From the NCBI GenBank assembly GCA_018267915.1, contig JAFDXN010000050.1, positions 1-64,000 on the forward strand: a stretch of DNA of 64,000 nt. Direction: 5' to 3'. Below are positions 42,300 to 50,757 of the stretch, piece after piece; the first letter of the stretch is position 1, and every line of letters starts with the position of its first letter. Position numbers and translations under genes: made by a program. The stretch is from Bacteroidota bacterium (GTDB lineage: Bacteria; Bacteroidota; Bacteroidia; Chitinophagales; Chitinophagaceae). Under the pieces are notes generated by a model. That model made no database searches and was not told the origin of the DNA. It was given only the letters and a program-made list of their open reading frames with translations.

Positions 42300-43634
42300 T
42301 TACTCCTTCACAAACCGCTTTGTTGCCACATTCCCATCCTTATCACTCACCTTCACGAAATACACTCCGGCTGCCAATCTGCTTACATTCACTATTGCTT
42401 TGTTACCCTTGTAGTTCTTCTGGGCTATTAATATTTGGCCCATAGCATTTAGTACCATCACTTCATTTACATCGCTGCCTGCAGTTATTGTTAGTTGGTC
42501 TTTCGCGGGGTTGGGGTATATTGTTATTTCGTTGGTCGCATTTACCTGATTTACGTTTTCAGGGAAGCAGTTGGGGTGAAAGGTTACTTTGCGAATTCTG
42601 TCATTGCCCTCATCAGCAATATACAAGTTGCCGCATTGGTCAATAGCCACACCTTCGGGATGAAAAATACTTGCATTAGTTGCGTTTCCGCCATCGCCTG
42701 TATAAGTACCTACACCATTCCCGGCTACCGTATGTATCATACCTGCAATATCGATTTGTCGAATGCGATTACCCCCATAATCGGCAATATATAGATTATT
42801 GCTTTTGTCTATACAGATACCAAAATTCCCAAAGTTCGCAGCCGATGCAGGAATTTCATCTCCATTGTATCCATAATTTCCTGTCCCGCCTATTGTCGAT
42901 ATAATACCACTACTTAAATCAATTTTTCTTATTCTGAGATTGCAGCCGAACAACAAATTCCCCGACATGTCAATGCAAATACTCTGATTTAAGTCAAGAT
43001 TTGCATTAAGCGCATTTCCACCATCGCCGCTAAAACCTTGAATGCCGGTACCGGCAATTGTATTTATGACTCCATTTGTCGCAATCTTTCTGATCCGCTC
43101 ACTTTTATCAACAAAATAGATATTGCCGTATTTATCTACGCAAAGCACTGCGGGAGATATGGCTGCGTTTATCGCTGGACCACCGTCGCCCGAATATCCA
43201 TTTACCCCAGTACCAGCGATTGTGGTAATTATGTGAGTAGTTGCATCCACTTTTCTGATGCGATAGTTTTGCAGATCAGAAATGTATATATTCCCAATTG
43301 AATCTACCGTCATGCCATTTATTTGATTGAATTGCGCAGACGTTGCAATTCCACCATCTCCACTAAATCCGTTTGTTCCGTTCCCCGCAACAGTGTGTAT
43401 AATTCCATCAGTATCTATCATTCTTATACGCGGAGCTCCGAATGATTGACCGAAGTAATAGTTGCCATACATATCAAATGCACCACAGTACGGACCAATC
43501 ACCTGAGCAGCAGTTGCGGGGCCTTCGTCTCCTAAAGAAGTTCCGCTACCCGCAATAGTTTTGATCAATTGCGCAAAACTCGTAATTGGGATAATGATGA
43601 TTAATATGGATACTATAAATGTATTCTTGTTCAT
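42300..43634 (-). CDS. Secreted NHL-repeat beta-propeller with type IX sorting domain
   Basis: The 444-residue protein has a signal peptide (NTFIVSILIIIIPITSFAQ) and about six propeller repeats, each with the pattern IAGTGVNGYSGDGGPA followed by GNIYxxD and RIRK (for example GNIYISDLQNYRIRKVDA). The C-terminal 80 residues are a type IX sorting domain: ITIYPNPAKDQLTI, NAMGQILIAQKN, LAAGVYFVKVSDKDG. It is exported and attached to the surface or released. It pairs with a repeat protein gene that ends one base before its start. Confidence 0.88.
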   Translation of the reverse strand: MNKNTFIVSILIIIIPITSFAQLIKTIAGSGTSLGDEGPATAAQVIGPYCGAFDMYGNYYFGQSFGAPRIRMIDTDGIIHTVAGNGTNGFSGDGGIATSAQFNQINGMTVDSIGNIYISDLQNYRIRKVDATTHIITTIAGTGVNGYSGDGGPAINAAISPAVLCVDKYGNIYFVDKSERIRKIATNGVINTIAGTGIQGFSGDGGNALNANLDLNQSICIDMSGNLLFGCNLRIRKIDLSSGIISTIGGTGNYGYNGDEIPASAANFGNFGICIDKSNNLYIADYGGNRIRQIDIAGMIHTVAGNGVGTYTGDGGNATNASIFHPEGVAIDQCGNLYIADEGNDRIRKVTFHPNCFPENVNQVNATNEITIYPNPAKDQLTITAGSDVNEVMVLNAMGQILIAQKNYKGNKAIVNVSRLAAGVYFVKVSDKDGNVATKRFVKE

Positions 43635-43635
43635 T

Positions 43636-44199
43636 TTATGTTATCCATACTTGTTTGTAACCGCCGACTAAAACATAATAAAGTGACCCTGGTTGCGCAC
43701 CTATGGGAGGGACAGTTCCAGTACTCGCTGCAGGAATATTTTGTGCAACAAAATTGTTAGAGTGCATCGCGCAGGCTTGTACCGCTATAACGTTACACCC
43801 AAATAACCCCGCATAGGCATTGCCATTATCAAAGTTACCACAACCACCTAAAACAGCCGAGAACGCACCTGTAATACAGTTTGCATTGCCACCACCAATA
43901 AAGGCGCAGTCAGCGCTGGATGTTATCGTATTGGCACAACCCGCAACAATTCCTGAAAAGTCAGAGGCAACGCAGTTACCCCTTCCTGCCACAATACCGC
44001 TGTGCGTGGCCGATATGGTGTTGTAACTGCCACCGCCTATGAACGATACCGAGTTGCCTGTGCCCGTAATGCAGTTGCCTGACCCACCCACTATCGTCGA
44101 GTACCCGTTGTTGGTAACATTGCAATAGCCGCTGCCAATAAATGAGGCGCAGCCTATTGTTTCATTTACCCTAACCCAATATGTCAAAGAACTCTTCAT
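43636..44199 (-). CDS. Short 15-residue-repeat solenoid protein
   Basis: The 187-residue protein has repeats such as YSTIVGGSGNCITGTGNSVS and FIGGGSYNTISATHSGIVAG, giving G-G-x-x-N at regular 15-residue steps. It ends with a non-repetitive segment containing SNNFVAQNIPAAS and GSLYYVLVGGYKQVWIT. Its repeat part is nearly identical to the end of the protein encoded at 45605-46567, so it is a shortened duplicate. No signal peptide or sorting domain is present. A parallel beta-solenoid is predicted; the function is unknown. Confidence 0.75.
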   Translation of the reverse strand: MKSSLTYWVRVNETIGCASFIGSGYCNVTNNGYSTIVGGSGNCITGTGNSVSFIGGGSYNTISATHSGIVAGRGNCVASDFSGIVAGCANTITSSADCAFIGGGNANCITGAFSAVLGGCGNFDNGNAYAGLFGCNVIAVQACAMHSNNFVAQNIPAASTGTVPPIGAQPGSLYYVLVGGYKQVWIT

Positions 44200-44256
44200 T
44201 TTTTCTATTACTGGTTACTTATCAACTTATCAACGTTTCAACCTATCAACCTCTCC

Positions 44257-45603
44257 TCATTCTTTCACAAACCGTTTCGTCACCACATTCCCATCCTTAT
44301 CACTCACTTTTATAAAATACACACCGCTTGTCAGGCTGCTCACGTTTACTATCGCTTTGTTGGTGTTGTAGTTCTTTTGTGCTATCAGCACCTGGCCTAT
44401 GGTGTTGACTACCACCACTTCATTTATATCAATGCCTGCTGTTATTGTTAGTTGCTCTTTCGCAGGGTTGGGGTAAGTATTTATATTGTTTACAGTCCTT
44501 ACCTCTTCTAGATTTTCTGGGAAGCAGGTAGGATGAAAGGTTATCTTACGGATTCGATTATTTTGTTTATCGGCGATGTATACATTGTCGCAAAAATCCA
44601 CGGCTAAACCTTCTGGACTATATATTTGTGCATTAGTCGCAATACCTCCATCTCCACTGAATCCCGCCGAACCATTTCCTCCAGCCGTTGACACTACCCC
44701 AGTAGCATCTATTTTTCGGATTACATTATTTCCCACTTCAGCTATGTATATATTGCCCTGTTTGTCTACAGCGCCCGCTGTGGGGTGGCTAATTGCTGCA
44801 GAAATCGCAGGCCCGCCATTTCCACTATAACCAGGCGTCCCAATTCCAATAATGGTACTAATGATGTGGCTTGTCGAGTCGATTTTGCGCACTCTGTTGT
44901 TACCCCAGTCACAAACGCAAATGTCTCCATGAAACCCAACAAATATGCTTTGCGCGTTAATTCTGCATGTATCGGCCAGCCCGCCATCTCCACTATATCC
45001 TGATGTTCCAGTTCCGGCAAATGTTTCGATAATTCCTGTGGCTAACACCCTGCGTATTTTACCGGTTTCTAGTATATATACGTTTCCCGACCCATCAACA
45101 CCAACGCTAATAGGATTTAAAATTGAGGCATTAATTGCCATGCCGGCGTCCCCCGTCGATGCAGCAATACCATTTCCCGCTATTGTCGTTATATATCCGG
45201 TAGTGGAATACACCTTCCTGATTCTATTATTGCCCATATCAGCAATGTAAATATTGTCGAACTTATCAATTGCCAACCATATCGGACTGTTTAATGATGC
45301 ATTGAATGCCGGGCCATTATCTCCACCAAAACCGTTAGTGCCGCTTCCTGCATACGTTGAGATTGTGCCGTCAGTTGATACTTTTCGAACCCTACTACCC
45401 AGCCGTTCGACAAAATAATAGTTTCCTCTAGAATCAAAAGCTCCGCTTGTGGGATAGATTATTGCAGCATTCACTGCCTGCCCTCCGTCTCCACTGTCCA
45501 CTGCTGTCCCATTACCAGCATAAGTTGAAATTAATTGTCCGTACGCACGATTCGTAGCCGTACAATATGCAAACAACAGAACGATCGATAAATATTTAAA
45601 CAT
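44257..45603 (-). CDS. Secreted NHL-repeat beta-propeller with type IX sorting domain (paralogue)
   Basis: The ATG at 45603 gives the signal peptide MFKYLSIVLLFAYCTATNRA and 448 residues; an upstream frame overlaps the previous gene and was not used. Repeats are like those of the neighbour (STYAGSGTNGFGGDNGPAFN, NIYIADMGNNRIRKVYS). The sorting domain is also close (INTYPNPAKEQLTI, LTSGVYFIKVSDKDG). It is the partner of the longer solenoid genes, one base after their stop. The pair arose by tandem duplication of one solenoid-propeller module. Confidence 0.88.
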   Translation of the reverse strand: MFKYLSIVLLFAYCTATNRAYGQLISTYAGNGTAVDSGDGGQAVNAAIIYPTSGAFDSRGNYYFVERLGSRVRKVSTDGTISTYAGSGTNGFGGDNGPAFNASLNSPIWLAIDKFDNIYIADMGNNRIRKVYSTTGYITTIAGNGIAASTGDAGMAINASILNPISVGVDGSGNVYILETGKIRRVLATGIIETFAGTGTSGYSGDGGLADTCRINAQSIFVGFHGDICVCDWGNNRVRKIDSTSHIISTIIGIGTPGYSGNGGPAISAAISHPTAGAVDKQGNIYIAEVGNNVIRKIDATGVVSTAGGNGSAGFSGDGGIATNAQIYSPEGLAVDFCDNVYIADKQNNRIRKITFHPTCFPENLEEVRTVNNINTYPNPAKEQLTITAGIDINEVVVVNTIGQVLIAQKNYNTNKAIVNVSSLTSGVYFIKVSDKDGNVVTKRFVKE

Positions 45604-45604
45604 G

Positions 45605-46567
45605 CTATGGAGCGATATACACACTGAAAGTTGACGGATTGTACCATAACGCCCCATGAGGCAAACCAGCCGGGCTTGTGGGAATATTTTGCGCAACAAA
45701 GTTATTAGCGTGCATAGCGCAACTTAACGTGCCTGTTAAGTTACATCCAAACAATCCTGCATAAGCTTTGCCATTATCACAGTTACCACTACCACCTAAT
45801 ATGGCAGAATATGCAGCTGTAACACAGTTGGCATTACCGCCGCCTATAAAAGTGCAGTCTGCGGAGGCGCCTATCACGTTTGCACAACCGCTAACAATGC
45901 CGGCTAGGTCGGCCGCCACGCAGTTACCCCTGCCGGCCACAAGGCCGCTATGCGTGGCCGATATGGTGTTGAAGCTGCCGCCACCTATGAACGATACAGA
46001 GTTGCCCGTACCGGTTATACAGTTGCTGGCCCCGCCCACTATTGTCGAGTAGCCGTTGTTGGTCACATTGCAGTAACCGCCACCTACAAAGGAGGCCAGG
46101 CCCAGCACGCAGTTCTTATAGCCACTGCCAATGAACGAGCAGGTAGCCGAGGCGCCTATCGAGTTATGGAAGCCTGTACCTATGAACGAGTTCGCTCCAC
46201 TGGCTGTATTGTAAAAGCCACCGCCCACTACGGCGTAGTTGCTCACAGAGCAGTTCTTGAAGCCATTGCCCACAAAGCCGAATTTCGCATTGTGGGTGCA
46301 GTTGTTTTCTCCGTTAACGATGGTGGCATACGCGCTGTTAGCACAAATGATATTCAGTTTTCCCCCTCCAAGCACCGCAAAATCTGTTCCCGTCAATATC
46401 GTATTTGAGTGGCCGCCCAATATCGAGCTGTAGTTACTGTTAACACAATGGCCGCTGCCACCAACGATACTATTATAGTTATAATTAGATGCTGTGATAT
46501 GCCCGCCGCCACCACCTATGAACGATCCGAAGCTCGATGCATTATTAGCCTGCCCCCCACCTATCAC
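45605..46567 (-). pseudogene. C-terminal part of a frameshift-split solenoid gene
   Basis: Read from GTG 46567 it gives 320 residues of the same 15-residue solenoid repeats (SFIGGGGGHITASNYNYNSI, GHCVNSNYSSILGGHSNTIL) and the C-terminal cap SCAMHANNFVAQNIPTSP followed by GALWYNPSTFSVYIAP. The reading frame runs straight on from the upstream gene after adding one base near 46567: HANFA in one frame and VIGGGQANNA in the next. It most likely lacks its own natural start. It could still be made if ribosomes restart at the overlapping TGATAG/GTG. Confidence 0.6.
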
Positions 46568-48429
46568 GCAAAGTTAGCATGCAGGTTGTTGTTCTTGCCG
46601 CCACCTATGTTGCTGAAGCTTACGCCGTTGTCCCTGTTGCCGTAACCACCTGCTATAGTTGAGTAAACGCCTGCAGCTATGTTTTTGTATCCGCCGCCTA
46701 TCACCGAAAAACTGCTGCAGATAACGTTGTTCTGACCGCCGCCTATAAAGCTATGTGTTATCGGCGTAGTGCCCGATGGGGTAATATGGTTTACCTCACC
46801 ACCGCCCACGGCTGAATGGTCGGCACATACAATGTTCTTGGAACCCCCACCAATCACAGACCTGGTACTACACACCGTGTTGGCACATCCGCCGCCTATA
46901 AAGCTATGTGTTATTGTGGCTCCGCCTGCCGGGGCAATATTATTGGTCTGCCCGCCACCTATCACCGACCAGTCTGCCCGCGCCAGGTTACTTTGCCCGC
47001 CACCCACGAAGGTACAGTTGCTGGCAGCCGCGTTAACCCTACCGCCGACCACCGATGAGTGGAAGCCGCACACAAGATTATGGTAGCCCGCTCCTATGAA
47101 GGAGTGACTGACGTTATTGTTGATAGTATTCAACTGCCCTGACACGATGGCCGATGCCGAAGTAGCCACGTTGCTAACGATACAATTATATACACCCGCA
47201 CCCACCACAGAAGCGGCAAATGCGCTGGCCTTGATCAGGTTGCCGCACCCGGCGCCTATCAGCGATTGCCCACCGCAGTTAGTATGAAATACACCCGCAC
47301 CTATCATTGCTTCCGCGCAGCAAATAGTATTGGTGTTGCCCCCGCCAATGAAGGCGTCATTTCCTAAAATGATGTTGTTGTTCGCACCGGCTGCTATTGC
47401 TGCGTTTCGGTCTCTTATGTTGTTGCGGTTACCCGCACCTATGAATGATGCACCACCGGTGATGGTATTCTCAGCGCCCGAGCTGATCGATGAGCCGTTA
47501 CTGCCCATCAATATGCTGTTCTTATATCCCGCACTTATTGAGTCAAAGCTGCCCGTTATGGTGTTGCAGCAGCCGGCCACTATACCTGCGTAGCCCCCGC
47601 TAATGCTATTACACCTGCCGGCCCCTATGCTGTCATGGGTGCCCGTCACTGTGTTGCAGCCGCCCGCGCCTATGCTGCCGAAGGTGCCCGTTATCGTGTT
47701 GCAACAGCCCGCGCCTATGCTGTCGCGGCTTCCTGTAATAATATTGCAGTAGCCTGCCGATATCGAGTTCCATGCGCCCGTAATATCGTTGTGGCTACCT
47801 GCGCCAATATGGTTAAACTGGGCATTCACCTCCGGTGCGCTCAGCAGGCGGTTGCAGTAGCCCGCGCCAATTATGCTCCAGTAGTTCGCCCGCACCGTAT
47901 TGCATGCGCCGCCCGATATACTGTTGAAGTTGCCGTCGATATTGTGATAGCACCCGTTAATAATGCTGTTATTAGTACCGGTGTTTACTGCATTATTACC
48001 ACCTGTCCCTATGAAGTTATAAGCGCCGTTACTGCCTATTGCATTTCGGTAACCGTTTACTATGCCGCTGAAGTTGCTGTTGGTACCACTGATGCTGTTG
48101 AACTTGCCATTGTGTATAGTGCCGAAGGCACCCAGGCTGTTCGTAGCGAAACTGTTCTTATTGCCATTCAGTATCGTGTTATAGCAGCCATATACTGAGT
48201 TGCTAAGCCCATTGAGGATAGCACCGAAGCAACCTGTGTAGCCATTATTGGTCTGTATCAGGTTACTGTCGCCCATTACAATTGTTGCCAGTTCCTGGCA
48301 AAGCGTGTGGGTTGCAGGTGTGCCCCCTAGCATACTGCCGTAAGCGCTATAAAATCCTGCTCCAGTACCCAAACGACAAGTATTGTTACCTAATCCGCCT
48401 GGTGCGCCATCTGCAATGACAAAGGCCAT
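46564..48429 (-). CDS. Long 15-residue-repeat solenoid protein, N-terminal part
   Basis: The 621-residue protein has a non-repetitive start (MAFVIADGAPGGLGNNTCRL) and then about 35 repeats of about 15 residues, such as SIGAGCCNTITGTFGSIGAG and GCNTVTGTHDSIGAGRCNSI. Gly-Gly or Gly-Ala turns and an Asn (often CN) recur in step, giving an Asn/Cys ladder as in left-handed parallel beta-rolls. There is no signal peptide. It stops at HANFA, and the repeats continue in the next frame to a shared cap, so the intended protein was about 940 residues. The role is unknown; surface or fibre-like proteins have such ends. Confidence 0.7.
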   Translation of the reverse strand: MAFVIADGAPGGLGNNTCRLGTGAGFYSAYGSMLGGTPATHTLCQELATIVMGDSNLIQTNNGYTGCFGAILNGLSNSVYGCYNTILNGNKNSFATNSLGAFGTIHNGKFNSISGTNSNFSGIVNGYRNAIGSNGAYNFIGTGGNNAVNTGTNNSIINGCYHNIDGNFNSISGGACNTVRANYWSIIGAGYCNRLLSAPEVNAQFNHIGAGSHNDITGAWNSISAGYCNIITGSRDSIGAGCCNTITGTFGSIGAGGCNTVTGTHDSIGAGRCNSISGGYAGIVAGCCNTITGSFDSISAGYKNSILMGSNGSSISSGAENTITGGASFIGAGNRNNIRDRNAAIAAGANNNIILGNDAFIGGGNTNTICCAEAMIGAGVFHTNCGGQSLIGAGCGNLIKASAFAASVVGAGVYNCIVSNVATSASAIVSGQLNTINNNVSHSFIGAGYHNLVCGFHSSVVGGRVNAAASNCTFVGGGQSNLARADWSVIGGGQTNNIAPAGGATITHSFIGGGCANTVCSTRSVIGGGSKNIVCADHSAVGGGEVNHITPSGTTPITHSFIGGGQNNVICSSFSVIGGGYKNIAAGVYSTIAGGYGNRDNGVSFSNIGGGKNNNLHANFA

Positions 48430-48701
48430 AAGAAAAGCTTGAAGAGTGAATAATGTTTTTAGTTGGTTTTATTATATGTTTCAGCCGATACTAAACAAAA
48501 AATCCTGGCTTACGCTGCGCTGTACTGAGATAAGAAACATTTCCGGGCGAATGTAATAGTGAAAAATGCTAAAGGTCTAATATCGAAATCGAAGCTAATA
48601 CAGAAATATGAAACTTCCAAATTTTAATTTGACTTCGTTGTTAATTTATTATTTCCTATTAGACAGGCAAAATTTCTATTTTTGAGAATAAAATCGCCTG
48701 T
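48430..48701. other. Divergent intergenic region
   Basis: About 270 AT-rich bases between the divergent solenoid and small-protein genes. It contains the promoter listed for the latter and no gene. Confidence 0.4.
48677..48684 (+). promoter_or_regulatory. -7 promoter box before the 83-residue gene
   Basis: TATTTTTG matches TAnnTTTG exactly and lies 17 bases ahead of the ATG at 48702. No convincing TTG at the right distance is seen upstream. Confidence 0.45.
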
Positions 48702-48953
48702 ATGTCCGAACCTATTAAGATCGTAGGGCCAGTCCAGTTCAAATTGCGTTTTAATACCGCCCACGGCGAAACAGATTTTTTCTGGCGCGTAATTATTGAT
48801 GACACCCAATATCTTGCCCGCTCGATAGACTGTCAGGTTCCGACTCAGTCTGATGCATCATTCGACAAAACTGCTAATTGCATAAAGTACCACATCGCCG
48901 GGACGTGCAATGAAATGTTGATCGATGAGGAATATAATTTGATTCTAAAGTAA
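48702..48953 (+). CDS. Hypothetical 83-residue protein
   Basis: It starts MSEPIKIVGPVQFKLRFN and has beta-type alternation (WRVIIDDTQYLARSIDCQVP), with two Cys and no signal peptide or membrane helix. A promoter box just upstream supports it over the competing minus-strand frame. I do not recognise the family or any motif. The small size and lack of neighbours in the same direction leave the function open. Confidence 0.55.
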   Translation: MSEPIKIVGPVQFKLRFNTAHGETDFFWRVIIDDTQYLARSIDCQVPTQSDASFDKTANCIKYHIAGTCNEMLIDEEYNLILK

Positions 48954-49330
48954 ACAGACTGTGGGCTTTTGTTATCGCTAATATACAATTGTCCCCTAGG
49001 TCTTTATCTTTAAGGAAATAGTCTCTTCCGGCTTGCTATATAACAAAAACTTTTTTTCTTTTTCTATCACTCTATTCTACTCTTTAATAGATCCGAACAT
49101 AAGATTTCCTTCGAAGCATAATCATATCCAGACAGGAATTGGTGAAACAACAGCGAAACACTACAATTAAGAAAGTGAATAATACCATCTTAAGTTCATA
49201 CAAGCTTCAGGCTAGTCGCGGTAGATGAACCCATGCACTGTCATGGATCTCCACCAGCATAAAAGAGGCTGGGATCGCCAAGATTAATCGATTGAGGCAA
49301 TTACCATAATTTCATATATTAGACTGCTAA
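48954..49330. other. AT-rich intergenic stretch without gene
   Basis: About 375 bases show no open frame worth reporting, and no stem or repeat that I could confirm. Confidence 0.4.
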
Positions 49331-49756
49331 ATGCTAATAAGGGAATCAATATCAGGATATAAGCACTTTGACTTAGGCAATATTAAGATTGCATTTACTC
49401 AAGTGTGCCAGGAAGAAACCTTTAAAAATGTCTTTTTTGCCGCAAATTCGCTTTATTATGTTGAATCAGGGAGTACGGTCCTTTCATCTAGTAATTCTAT
49501 AGTCAAGGCTAAGACGGGAGAAGTTGTCCTTATAAAACAGCACAGTAAGCTAGATATCCAAAAATTCAGAGATAAAAACGGAAAGGATTTTAAGTCAATT
49601 ATTTTTTATTTATTCCCTGACTTTATATCGGATTTCATAAAGCAAACAAAAGAAATAAAAAATCAACCTGAGACGATACCCTTAGATGTCATTCATTTAG
49701 GGAAGGATAAACTTCTTAAAGATTTTTTTGAGTCTCTCCTGCCCCTTTTTGCGTAA
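49331..49756 (+). pseudogene. AraC-type regulator N-terminal domain, cut by IS element
   Basis: The 141-residue frame matches the ligand/dimer half of a small AraC-family group: KHFDLGNIKIAFTQVCQEET, LYYVESGSTVLSSSNSIV and KAKTGEVVLIKQHSKLDIQK. It stops at SLLPLFA, where the IS21 end begins (about 49750). The two DNA-binding helix-turn-helix motifs at the C-terminus are not found downstream of the element either. It is thus a truncated gene that cannot bind DNA. Confidence 0.6.
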
Positions 49757-49875
49757 ACCGATTAAAGTGACCATCTAATTCCGGAGCAAATTGACCACCA
49801 TTTGTGCTGGCGAAGATTTGAAGTTCATGCTCATTGGATAGTTAATAATTATAATGGTTCTTTTCAGTGTTTTTA

Positions 49876-49956
49876 CCTCGTTGGTAAATGATATTTTTTC
49901 TGATAAAAGCCTAATGCTGCTGCCTAAGTTGCAAAAAATATCATTTGCCAATGAGG
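49876..49956. repeat. Large inverted repeat inside the IS left end
   Basis: Two 24-base arms (49876-49899 and 49933-49956) pair with two mismatches around a 33-base loop. They lie just beyond the stop of istB (49993), so the hairpin could end istAB transcription or block read-through into the transposase genes from outside. Confidence 0.65.
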
Positions 49957-49992
49957 AGCCGCCGGCAGGCTGTTATCGTTACAAATGTAATA

Positions 49993-50733
49993 TTACGGCT
50001 CATTATTGCCAACTCGACGTTTTCTAAGCGATTCTCCCTTCAGCTCTAGACGATGAGCATTATGGATTATCCTGTCCAGGATCGCGTCAGCTACAGTCTG
50101 TTCGCCTATTACATCGTGCCACTTGCTTATCGGTAACTGTGAGGTAATAATCAATGCTCCCTTGCCATGCCTGTCCTCTACAAGCTCCATTAATGCAGCT
50201 CTGCTTGGTGCATCAAAGGGCTGTATGCCGAAGTCATCGAGGATAAGCAAGTGCTGTCGCTCTATCCTGCCGACCTCCTTGATGTAAGAACCATCAGCCT
50301 TTCCCATTTTCAGCTTAGCAAAGAGTTTCGGTACGTTGTGGTAGATGACCCTGTACCCCATGCTGCAAGCGTGGTGACCTAGTGCTGAGGCTATATAGCT
50401 CTTGCCTATACCGGTGCTACCCGTTATCAGTATGTTCTCATTCTTCTCGATAAAGGAGCAGTCTGTGAAGCGCATTATCTGGTTTTTGTCGATATTTCTA
50501 TCTGTGTGATAATACATATCCTCAATGACAGCTTTATAGCGGAAGCGGGCATTTTTTATCTTCTGGTCAATGCCTCGGTTATGCCTGTCTTCCCACTCTG
50601 CTTCTATCAGGTGAGCGATGATCTCGTCGGGTGTGTACTTCTCTTCTTTGCCTGATTCAAGGCTGATTTTAAAAGCCCGGTGCATACCGTAGAGCTTCAT
50701 TTTGCGCATTTTTTCTAGCGTCTGTGCGTTCAT
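49993..50733 (-). CDS. istB: IS21 transposition helper ATPase
   Basis: The 246-residue AAA+ ATPase helps IstA choose and bind target DNA. The Walker A is GSTGIGKS (residues 105-112) and the Walker B LLILDD (162-167), followed by FGIQPFDAPSRAALMELVED. The front part MNAQTLEKMRKMKLYGMHRA is typical of IstB. Size and position right after istA (25 bases) are standard for the family, and the gene appears intact. Confidence 0.93.
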   Translation of the reverse strand: MNAQTLEKMRKMKLYGMHRAFKISLESGKEEKYTPDEIIAHLIEAEWEDRHNRGIDQKIKNARFRYKAVIEDMYYHTDRNIDKNQIMRFTDCSFIEKNENILITGSTGIGKSYIASALGHHACSMGYRVIYHNVPKLFAKLKMGKADGSYIKEVGRIERQHLLILDDFGIQPFDAPSRAALMELVEDRHGKGALIITSQLPISKWHDVIGEQTVADAILDRIIHNAHRLELKGESLRKRRVGNNEP

Positions 50734-50757
50734 AATTGGTTGTTTTAGTTGTTTAGA

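Noticed and set aside
46564..48429. Repetitive DNA that could look like a CRISPR array
   Set aside because: The 45-base periodicity comes from coding repeats of a protein with a long open frame; there are no identical repeats with unique spacers.
48624..48809. 61-codon minus-strand frame over the 83-residue gene
   Set aside because: The plus-strand frame is longer and has a -7 box just ahead of its start.
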